Below, piece after piece: positions 35,892-43,033 of a DNA stretch of 64,000 nucleotides. The notes under the pieces are model-generated. The model saw only the letters and a program-made list of their open reading frames with translations, did not search any database and was not told where the DNA came from. The position numbers were made by a program, and so were the translations under genes. The stretch covers positions 7,523 through 71,522 of the forward strand of contig JAZUCU010000031.1 in the NCBI GenBank assembly GCA_045639325.1, read 5' to 3'. The stretch comes from RGIG8244 sp045639325. GTDB taxonomy: Bacteria; Verrucomicrobiota; Lentisphaeria; Victivallales; UBA1829. How positions within the stretch are numbered: position 1 is the first letter of the stretch; each line of letters starts with the position of its first letter.

Positions 35892-37646
35892 ATGGCGGAA
35901 CAGACACCAAATCCGGCTCCCGGAACCGGAACCGTGAAAATTTCGAAGATTAAATTGGACCCGGCGCGTGAGCTGATGAATCAGGCAGCAAGCCAGATTC
36001 CCGTAGCACCCCACAGACAAAGCATGACTCCCTCAGCCGGAACCATCTCCGCAGTGGAACAGAAAACAATCGCACCCCCGGTTGGAGCAACAAAACTTAC
36101 GCTGAAACTGAAATCCGATGCTCCCCAGGCCGCCGCTCCCGCTGCTGCACCTGCACCTGCCGCCGCTGAAACTCCGGCTCCGCAGAAACTTGATACAACA
36201 ACGATGCGGTTGAAAATCCGCAGACAGCCCGCCGTTCCCGCTGCCATGCCTTCCGCCCCGGCAACAACGTCCAATCCGGCTCCCGCAGCGGATGCGCCGG
36301 CTGCCGGTGTTTCTCCGCTGAAGTTGAAACCGCTTTCCACTTCCAGCTCCATCCCGGTTACAACAGCTGCAACTCCGGCTCCTGCGGCCGCACCCGCTGC
36401 TGCTGCTGAAACTCCGGCGCCCGCGGTCACAAAACGCCCCACCGTTGCAATTCCTGCAGCAACCGTGGATGCCTTTGCCGCCGCACCCACAATTAAAGTG
36501 ACAGAAGCAACTCCTGCGCCGGCTCCGATTCCTGCTCCCGCCACCGCAAAAGAAGCTTCGGATGATGCAACGGTTAAAATTGCCCGTCCTTCCCGTTCTG
36601 TTCCGCTTGGAACTCCCGGCTCTCTGATTCCCAATGTATCCGCCGGACAGGAAACTGCAGCAGCAGATACACCCGCCGCTGGAAAAACAATCAAATTGAC
36701 TGCCGCAATGAAACCCTTGCAGACACAGACCGCAACGTCCCCTGTGCCGAAAGTCAAACCGATCCCCCAACCGATCGCCGTCACACCCGCACCGACTGCT
36801 GCTCCCGCTGCAGAAACGGCAGAAGCACCTCAGGCTGCAAAAACGATTAAGCTGACTGCAGCAATGAAGCCCCAGTTGACACAGACGGCAACAACACCCG
36901 TACCGAAAGTCAAACCGATTCCCGTTCCGCCGACAACCGCTCCGGGCCGTGACCCCATCGCTGCAAAAACGATTAAGCTGACTGCCGCAGTCAAACCGCA
37001 GATGACGCAAACTGCTACGGAACCCGTACCGAAAGTCACGAACATTCAGAGCATTGCATCTGCGCCGACCGTTGTCGAAAAAGCACCGGAACCGCAGCCT
37101 GCAGCACAACCTGCACCGTCTGCCCCCACGATCAAATTGACAGCACCGGTAACCGAAGCGGCAAACAACGCTGTTTCCACCAATACCGTGAAACTTTCTC
37201 CGCCGAAACTTTCGACATTGAAAAAGCCGGAAGTCGCTCCGCAGCCGGTTGAGCCATCCGCACCGACTGTTGTCGAAAAAGTGCCGGAAGTTCCGCCGAC
37301 ATCGGCAGAACCGGTTACACCGACCGCATTGGAATTCGAAGAACAGGAAGAAACACCGGCGAAAAAAGGCTTCGATCTGAAGTCCAAGCTGTCCTTCCTG
37401 AAACCGAAAGCTGCACCGGAAGAAGAAACGGCCGAAGAACCGATTGCAGAAGAAATGACAGAAACAGAAATTGCCGCACCGGCAGGCAAAGCGGAACCGG
37501 GTGTTGCCTTCCTGCTTGTCTCCATTGTGGCAATGCTGGCATTGATTTTCTGTCTTTTTGTTATGACAGTACAATATTTAAATATGTATGAAGGAAAGAA
37601 TATTAAAGTTCCCGGCTGGGAAGAACTTTCCGGAGTAAAGAAATAA
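35892..37646 (+). CDS. Ala/Pro-rich repeat protein with C-terminal membrane anchor
   Basis: 584 residues. Nearly 480 residues are Ala/Pro/Thr-rich and should be unfolded, punctuated by at least ten short T-[IVLM]-[KR]-[LIV] strands (TVKISK, TLKLKS, TMRLKI, TIKVTE, TVKIAR, three KTIKLTAA, TIKLTA, TVKLSP). Three longer units share KTIKLTAAMKP plus TQTAT and PVPKVKPIP. An acidic/Lys linker follows, then one membrane helix (VAFLLVSIVAMLALIFCLFV) near residue 545 and a short tail. With no signal peptide the long part stays cytoplasmic, so it probably tethers proteins or nucleic acid to the inner membrane. No family is recognised. Confidence 0.8.
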   Translation: MAEQTPNPAPGTGTVKISKIKLDPARELMNQAASQIPVAPHRQSMTPSAGTISAVEQKTIAPPVGATKLTLKLKSDAPQAAAPAAAPAPAAAETPAPQKLDTTTMRLKIRRQPAVPAAMPSAPATTSNPAPAADAPAAGVSPLKLKPLSTSSSIPVTTAATPAPAAAPAAAAETPAPAVTKRPTVAIPAATVDAFAAAPTIKVTEATPAPAPIPAPATAKEASDDATVKIARPSRSVPLGTPGSLIPNVSAGQETAAADTPAAGKTIKLTAAMKPLQTQTATSPVPKVKPIPQPIAVTPAPTAAPAAETAEAPQAAKTIKLTAAMKPQLTQTATTPVPKVKPIPVPPTTAPGRDPIAAKTIKLTAAVKPQMTQTATEPVPKVTNIQSIASAPTVVEKAPEPQPAAQPAPSAPTIKLTAPVTEAANNAVSTNTVKLSPPKLSTLKKPEVAPQPVEPSAPTVVEKVPEVPPTSAEPVTPTALEFEEQEETPAKKGFDLKSKLSFLKPKAAPEEETAEEPIAEEMTETEIAAPAGKAEPGVAFLLVSIVAMLALIFCLFVMTVQYLNMYEGKNIKVPGWEELSGVKK

Positions 37647-37653
37647 GTTTTCA

Positions 37654-37706
37654 CGGAAAGCAGATTTGTATTTTCTGTTTTCCGGTGTATATTATTTAGA
37701 TATAAT
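37654..37706 (+). promoter_or_regulatory. Stem-loop and -10-like boxes before etfB
   Basis: An 11-bp stem with one G-T pair (37654-37664 with 37674-37684) could terminate the upstream gene. It overlaps TTGTAT-16-TATATT (37666-37693), and TATAAT occurs at 37701. Which of these is used is unclear. Confidence 0.35.
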
Positions 37707-37746
37707 TTTCGGTATATAAACCACAAACGAGCTAAAGGAGTAACTA

Positions 37747-38622
37747 GTGAGCTACACGATCCTTGTATTTGTGAAGCAGGTCCCTGACACAAAAAATGTC
37801 ACGGGTGAAGCTATGAAACCGGACGGGACAGTAAACCGTGCGGCGCTTCCTGCGATTTTCAATCCGGAAGACTTGAATGCCCTTGAACTGGCACTCGAGT
37901 TGAAAGACCGGTATCAGGCAAAAGTTGTCGTTGCAACCATGGGGCTGCCCGCTGCATCAGCGGTTCTCCGGGATTCTCTCTGCCGCGGTGCAGATGAAGC
38001 AATTCTGCTGACCGACCGTGCATTTGCCGGTGCTGACACTCTGGCAACCAGTTTCTCTCTTTCCCGTTTGGCAAAACGGTTGGGCAAATTCGATCTGATC
38101 CTGTGCGGACGTCAGGCCATTGACGGTGACACAGCTCAGGTTGGCCCGCAGATTGCAGAAAAATTGAATCTTCCCCAGATTTGCTATGTGGAAGAAGTTC
38201 TCGATATGACCGAAAAGAGCATCCGCGCACGTCGTTCCATCGAAGGCGGTTATGAAATTCTGGAAGCTCCGCTCCCGGCATTGATGACTGTGATCGATGC
38301 AAACGAACCCCGCCCGCGGAACGCTGCCCGTATTCTGAAATACCGCAAGGCAAAAACTCCCTCTGAATTCAAGGCAGCGGGTGTGGATGAAGCCGGTCTT
38401 GCAGAATTGGAAGCAAAAGGTCTGGTCATCAAAGAATGGACTGCTGCAGGTACCATTCCGGAAGATGAAATGAACCGTATCGGTAAAGCCGGTTCTCCCA
38501 CCAACGTCAAACAGATCATGAGCGTTGTTCTGACTGCCGGCGATTACAAGAATATCGAACCTTCTGCAGAAGGTGTTACCGCCCTTATCCACGAACTTAT
38601 TGAAGACCATACACTCGGGTGA
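37747..38622 (+). CDS. etfB: Electron transfer flavoprotein beta subunit
   Basis: A 291-residue EtfB. It begins with a GTG after AAAGGAG, reading ILVFVKQVPDTKNV. The AMP/FAD-binding and recognition loop region is LILCGRQAIDGDTAQVGPQIAEKL, followed by the C-terminal KIRRPRAAK-like stretch as PLPALMTVIDANEPRPRN. It forms a heterodimer with EtfA and passes electrons from acyl-CoA dehydrogenase to the membrane quinone pool or to a bifurcating partner. The GTGA stop overlaps the upstream candidate start of etfA. Confidence 0.95.
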   Translation: MSYTILVFVKQVPDTKNVTGEAMKPDGTVNRAALPAIFNPEDLNALELALELKDRYQAKVVVATMGLPAASAVLRDSLCRGADEAILLTDRAFAGADTLATSFSLSRLAKRLGKFDLILCGRQAIDGDTAQVGPQIAEKLNLPQICYVEEVLDMTEKSIRARRSIEGGYEILEAPLPALMTVIDANEPRPRNAARILKYRKAKTPSEFKAAGVDEAGLAELEAKGLVIKEWTAAGTIPEDEMNRIGKAGSPTNVKQIMSVVLTAGDYKNIEPSAEGVTALIHELIEDHTLG

Positions 38623-38627
38623 TCATC

Positions 38628-39650
38628 ATGTCTGATTCCATTGGAAACGTTTGGATTTTTATTGAACAGGAAGCCGGCAAAATCGCCGACGTCAGCCTGG
38701 AATTGGTCTGCAAAGGCCGTGAACTTGCCGATACGCTCGGCGTTAAAACAGAAGCCGTCCTCCTCGGCGATAATGTGGAAAGCTGCTGCGATACTCTCTT
38801 CGCTTACGGCTGTGATACCGTTTATCTTGCACAGGATCCCCGTCTGGAACCCTTCACCGTTCTCCCCTATTGCAAAGTCATCATGGATTTGATCAAGGAA
38901 CACAAACCCAATATCCTGATGTTCGGTGCAACCCTCAAGGGTCGTGAACTGGCTCCCCGCGTTGCTTCTGAAAAAAGCGGCGGTCTGACCGCTGACTGTA
39001 CGGAATTGTGCATCGATGACTTCAACGATGTCAAATCCGGCAAAGAATGGAAAAACAAACTCATGCAGATCCGCCCTGCTTTCGGCGGTAACATCATCGC
39101 CACCATCGTGAACACATGGGAAGATCCCCAGATGGTCACAGTCCGTGAAGGCGTGATGAAATTGAGCGAACCCAAAGTCGGTGCAAAAGGCGAAATCGTG
39201 AAAGTCGATGTTGCTCTCACCGAAGCTGAAATGGTCGTCAAAGTGATCGAACGCGTCCGTCAGGAAAAGAGCGTGAACCTGAAAGGTGCACGTATCATCG
39301 TCGCCGGCGGTTACGGTGTCGGTTCTGCGGAAAACTTCAAGCTGATCCACGAACTTGCAAAAACTCTGGGCGGCGAAGTTGGTGCTTCCCGTGCTGCTGT
39401 TGACGCAGGCTGGATCGATCACGATCATCAGATCGGTCAGACTGGTGTAACTGTCCGCCCGAATCTCTACATCGCCTGCGGTATCAGCGGTTCTGTTCAG
39501 CACTGCGCCGGTATGTCTGACAGTAAAAAGATCATTGCCATCAATACCGACCCGGATGCCCCCATTTTCTCCGTGGCACATTACGGTATTGTCGGTGACC
39601 TGAACCAGGTCATCCCGATGATGATCAAAGCATTTAAATCCAAGGCATAA
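38628..39650 (+). CDS. etfA: Electron transfer flavoprotein alpha subunit
   Basis: A 340-residue EtfA. The N-terminal domain begins VWIFIEQEAGKIADVSLEL. The C-terminal FAD domain has GASRAAVDAGWIDHDHQIGQTG, LYIACGISGSVQH and INTDPDAPIFSVAHYGIVGD, all family signatures. I use the ATG at 38628; a GTG at 38619 overlaps the etfB stop. Its partner is EtfB just upstream, and the acyl-CoA dehydrogenase that probably feeds it follows 12 bp later. Confidence 0.95.
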   Translation: MSDSIGNVWIFIEQEAGKIADVSLELVCKGRELADTLGVKTEAVLLGDNVESCCDTLFAYGCDTVYLAQDPRLEPFTVLPYCKVIMDLIKEHKPNILMFGATLKGRELAPRVASEKSGGLTADCTELCIDDFNDVKSGKEWKNKLMQIRPAFGGNIIATIVNTWEDPQMVTVREGVMKLSEPKVGAKGEIVKVDVALTEAEMVVKVIERVRQEKSVNLKGARIIVAGGYGVGSAENFKLIHELAKTLGGEVGASRAAVDAGWIDHDHQIGQTGVTVRPNLYIACGISGSVQHCAGMSDSKKIIAINTDPDAPIFSVAHYGIVGDLNQVIPMMIKAFKSKA

Positions 39651-39662
39651 GGAGTTATAACG

Positions 39663-41393
39663 ATGTCCAACTTTCTTACTGACAATCCGGATCTTCTCTT
39701 TACGCTGAAGAATCTTGATCTGCGCGAAGTCGTCAGCCTTTTTGAAAAAGACTATACAGAATGCAAAAAATTTGATATCGCACCGGAAAATTATGACGAT
39801 GCGATTGACGGATACCAGCAGGTATTGGAAGTCATCGGTGAAATCACCGGTGAACGCATTGCCGGCCGTTCCCGTCAGGTGGATGAAGAAGGTCCCAAAT
39901 TCGAAAACAACACTGTGACCTATCATCCCCTCACCGTTCAGAACCTGGAAGACCTGAAAAAAGCCGGTGTCATGGGCGTCATTCTGCCCCGTGAATACGG
40001 CGGTCTCAACTTCCCCACAACCATTTACACCATGATGACTGAAATGGTATCCCGCGCCGACGGTTCTCTCCAGAACCTTTTCGGTCTGCAGGACATTGCA
40101 GAAACCATCTGTGCATTCGGTTCTGAAGATCAGAAACAGCGTTACCTCCCCCGTTTCGCCTGCGGTGAAGCAGACGGCTCCATGGACTTGACCGAACCGG
40201 ATTCCGGTTCCGACCTCCAGAGCGTACGTCTGAAAGCAACTCAGGATGCAGACGGCAAGTGGTATCTCGATGGTATGAAACGCTTCATCACCGACGGCTG
40301 CGCTAAGATTCAGCTGGTGCTTGCCCGTTCTGAAGCTGGTACAACAGACGGACGTGGTCTCTCCATGTTCATCTGCGAAAAAACTCCGGACCTGGTCGTC
40401 CGCCGTATCGAACACAAAATGGGTATCCATGGTGTTGCCACTGCTGAATTGCAGTACAACCATGTTCCGGCTGAATTGTGCGGCCAGCGCCGTTACGGTC
40501 TGACCCGTTACGTCATGTCTCTGATGAACGGTGCCCGTGTTGCAATTTCCGCTCAGGCATTGGGTATTGCAGAAGCAGCCTACCGCGAAGCCCGTAAATA
40601 TGCTTCTGAACGTGAACAGTTCAAACAGAGCATCGACCGTTTCCCGGCGATTTACGACATGCTGGCAAAGATGAAAGCCAATCTGGCTGCATCCCGTGCA
40701 TTGCTGTACGAAACAACCCGTGCAGTTGACCTGCGCAACAGCTACGAAAAGATCGTGGAAGGCCCGAAGGAAAATGTCACACCGGAAGCCCGCGCAAATT
40801 CCCGTTACTACAAGGAAGTTGCTGCAGTTCTCACTCCGATGAGCAAAGCTCTCTCCACCGAAGCTGCAAACAAAATCTGCTACGACTGCATCCAGATCCA
40901 CGGCGGTACCGGTTATATGCATGACTTCGATGCAGAACGTTACTATCGTGACGTCCGCATCACCAACATTTACGAAGGTACGACCCAGCTGCAGATCGTT
41001 GCTGCGATCGGCGGTGTGAAGAAACGCGTCCTCGACAAACGCATTGAAGAACTCTTCGCAGGCATCCCGACCGAAGGTCTGACCGGCGAACTGCGTGCGA
41101 TCCTTGACAACATGTACAAGAAACACGTGGAAGCAGTTCAGTACATCGTCGACAAGAAAGAAGCTGCGGATCAACCGCTGCATGAACTGCGTGCCCGCAA
41201 CATGGTCGAAAACGAAACCTTCGTCTTCGTCGGTCTGCTGTTGCTGCGTGATTCTCTCATCGATCCGAAACGCGAACCGGTGGCAGAACGTTATATCCGC
41301 GATGCAGCATTCGACTTTGAACGCAACCGTAACATCATCATGAGCGGTGATTGCAGCTGCATCGAAAAACACCGTGCCGTGATTGATTACTGA
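39663..41393 (+). CDS. Acyl-CoA dehydrogenase family protein
   Basis: A 576-residue FAD enzyme, about 190 residues longer than short-chain acyl-CoA dehydrogenases. The core has MDLTEPDSGSDLQSVR, the hinge LSMFICEKTPDLVV and IHGGTGYMHDFDAERYYRDVR. The catalytic Glu is at 438 in the IYEGTTQLQ motif. The extra C-terminal 130 residues resemble the helical tail of the larger ACAD branch. It would desaturate an acyl-CoA and pass electrons to EtfAB encoded just upstream. The acyl chain is unknown, and no other beta-oxidation gene is nearby. Confidence 0.93.
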   Translation: MSNFLTDNPDLLFTLKNLDLREVVSLFEKDYTECKKFDIAPENYDDAIDGYQQVLEVIGEITGERIAGRSRQVDEEGPKFENNTVTYHPLTVQNLEDLKKAGVMGVILPREYGGLNFPTTIYTMMTEMVSRADGSLQNLFGLQDIAETICAFGSEDQKQRYLPRFACGEADGSMDLTEPDSGSDLQSVRLKATQDADGKWYLDGMKRFITDGCAKIQLVLARSEAGTTDGRGLSMFICEKTPDLVVRRIEHKMGIHGVATAELQYNHVPAELCGQRRYGLTRYVMSLMNGARVAISAQALGIAEAAYREARKYASEREQFKQSIDRFPAIYDMLAKMKANLAASRALLYETTRAVDLRNSYEKIVEGPKENVTPEARANSRYYKEVAAVLTPMSKALSTEAANKICYDCIQIHGGTGYMHDFDAERYYRDVRITNIYEGTTQLQIVAAIGGVKKRVLDKRIEELFAGIPTEGLTGELRAILDNMYKKHVEAVQYIVDKKEAADQPLHELRARNMVENETFVFVGLLLLRDSLIDPKREPVAERYIRDAAFDFERNRNIIMSGDCSCIEKHRAVIDY

Positions 41394-41421
41394 TTACCCT
41401 GAAAAGGAGACTTAAAGAATT

Positions 41422-41706
41422 ATGAATAACGATTATCTTCTTCGCGCAAGAGAAGTGATTCCGGATGCAAAAACTTTGATCGTTCTCGCATCCAAACGCG
41501 CAAAAGCATTGGCTTACGGTGCACGTCCCATGGTACGTTGCAGCGATGACAACCACCTCGATATCGCTCTGCTCGAAATCGCAGAAGGCAAACTCATTGC
41601 TTCCACCGATGAAAATGCTCCCACAGATGACTTCCTCCAGGAGCTGGAAGCTGCAAAATCTGCAGCCGCTGCCGCCAACGGGGAAAACAAAGTCAAGGAA
41701 GTGTAA
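41422..41706 (+). CDS. rpoZ: DNA-directed RNA polymerase omega subunit
   Basis: A 94-residue omega subunit. The family pattern is clear: NDYLLRAREVIPDAKTLIVL, SKRAKALAYGARPMV and HLDIALLEIAEGKL. It promotes RNA polymerase assembly and is part of the ppGpp site in some bacteria. A GGAG site is upstream. It is 28 bp after the acyl-CoA dehydrogenase and just before purE, so it may be read from the same transcript; such linkages of rpoZ are variable. Confidence 0.88.
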   Translation: MNNDYLLRAREVIPDAKTLIVLASKRAKALAYGARPMVRCSDDNHLDIALLEIAEGKLIASTDENAPTDDFLQELEAAKSAAAAANGENKVKEV

Positions 41707-41709
41707 TCA

Positions 41710-42210
41710 ATGGCTGCCGACGTTATTATTGTCATGGGCAGCCGCAGCGATCTGCCTGCCCTGGAAAGCTCTTTCAAGCTGCTCACCGATTTCGGTGTTT
41801 CCTGGGCAGCACGCGTGATTTCCGCTCATCGGACTCCCGATGTTGCCGCTGATCTCGCACGCAACGCAGAAGCCGATGGCACAAAGGTCATTATCTGTGC
41901 CGCCGGTATGGCTGCTCACCTTGCCGGTGTGATTGCCGCTTATACAACTCTGCCGGTCATCGGTATCCCTATGGCTGCCGCTCCCTTCAACGGATTGGAT
42001 GCACTTCTTGCCATGGTACAGATGCCTCCCGGAATCCCGGTGGCAACTGTCACAGCGGGCAATGCAGGCGGCAAAAATGCTGCATTGCTTGCCATCTCAA
42101 TCCTGGCTCTGCAGGACAGCACATTGCGTGAAAAGCTCAAAGCATTCCGTAAAGAACAGACGGAAAAAGTGATGGCTGATGACGCAAAACTGCAAGCAGA
42201 ATTGAGCTGA
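41710..42210 (+). CDS. purE: 5-(carboxyamino)imidazole ribonucleotide mutase
   Basis: A 166-residue class I PurE, step six of purine synthesis, converting N5-CAIR to CAIR. The motifs are VIIVMGSRSDLPALE, the catalytic-site SAHRTPD, IICAAGMAAHLAGVIA and AGNAGGKNAALLA. Length is normal. No purK lies next to it. Starts 3 bp after the rpoZ stop, so the two are translationally coupled. A terminator follows at 42234. Confidence 0.96.
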   Translation: MAADVIIVMGSRSDLPALESSFKLLTDFGVSWAARVISAHRTPDVAADLARNAEADGTKVIICAAGMAAHLAGVIAAYTTLPVIGIPMAAAPFNGLDALLAMVQMPPGIPVATVTAGNAGGKNAALLAISILALQDSTLREKLKAFRKEQTEKVMADDAKLQAELS

Positions 42211-42233
42211 TCAACCATACACGATTGATGATA

Positions 42234-42262
42234 AAGCCTGACTTCACGGTCAGGCTTTTTTT
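42234..42262 (+). terminator. Rho-independent terminator after purE
   Basis: A perfect 9-bp stem, AAGCCTGAC at 42234-42242 with GTCAGGCTT at 42249-42257, then seven T. It ends the etf-ACAD-rpoZ-purE transcript. Confidence 0.88.
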
Positions 42263-42280
42263 ATGACTGAGATACGAATT

Positions 42281-43030
42281 ATGAAACATTTTCTGGCTGG
42301 ACTTCTTACTATGGCATCTTTATTTATGACAGCATGTTCCCCCTTCTCCAACGGAGCAGTTTGTTTGACGTTTGACGATCGTAATTTCAAAGATTGGGAT
42401 AACGCAATCCCTCTGTTTGAAAAATACAACGCACGTGCCACATTTTTCGTCTGCGGCAACATGGATGAGCAGGCGATTGCCACCATGAAACGCTTGCAGG
42501 AAAAAGGCCATTCACTCGGTCTGCATACCATCAATCATGCCGATGCACCCCCCTATTTTGACCAGAACGGCGCCGATGCCTATCTCTCAAAAGAAGTCAC
42601 GCCCCAGCTGTATTTCGCCCGCCGACAAGGCTTGAAAGTCAATCATTTTGCCTATCCCAACAACCGTCGCAATGAAACGACGGATGAAACCATGTATCAG
42701 TTTTACCGGTATCTGCGTGCCGGCATCCCCGGCGGAACCAAAGGCAAAGATTTGCGTCAGCTGGATGCGTTGTACCGGACTCTGTCTGATGTCCGGAGCA
42801 ACCGTGTCATGGGCGGTGCGGGAATCGGTTCCTACTATGAATCGAAGCCGGAAGAATTGAAAGGTGCAGTCATCCGGGCGGCAAAAGAAAATAAGATTGT
42901 GACCTTCTTCTCACACGGAATTTCCGATAATCCGAATCACATCAGCATATCCACGGAATGGCTGGAAATGATTCTGAAAACGGCACAGGAACATGGTGTC
43001 AAAGTCATCGGCTTTGATGAACTTGACTGA
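42281..43030 (+). CDS. Polysaccharide deacetylase family lipoprotein
   Basis: A 249-residue NodB-fold deacetylase-like protein with a lipoprotein signal ending MTACSP. Motif 1 is LTFDDRNFKDW with the metal-binding Asp pair; motif 2 is HTINHAD with the His pair. The rest follows the family with a possible RNRxxxY-like stretch. It would remove N- or O-acetyl groups from a glycan in the periplasm or at the surface. I chose the ATG at 42281 because the one at 42263 sits directly in the tail of the purE terminator and would have no ribosome site. Confidence 0.9.
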   Translation: MKHFLAGLLTMASLFMTACSPFSNGAVCLTFDDRNFKDWDNAIPLFEKYNARATFFVCGNMDEQAIATMKRLQEKGHSLGLHTINHADAPPYFDQNGADAYLSKEVTPQLYFARRQGLKVNHFAYPNNRRNETTDETMYQFYRYLRAGIPGGTKGKDLRQLDALYRTLSDVRSNRVMGGAGIGSYYESKPEELKGAVIRAAKENKIVTFFSHGISDNPNHISISTEWLEMILKTAQEHGVKVIGFDELD

Positions 43031-43033
43031 TAC

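Noticed and set aside
36033..37574. A 513-codon minus-strand frame rich in Cys, Arg and Gly
   Set aside because: The mirror image of the Ala/Pro-rich repeat protein. Low-complexity coding DNA often leaves such open antisense frames.
38544..41372. A 942-codon open frame on the minus strand
   Set aside because: It lies antisense to etfB, etfA and the acyl-CoA dehydrogenase, which have full family motifs. Its Phe/Asp/Val-rich translation has no domain and no ribosome site, so it is a shadow caused by codon bias.
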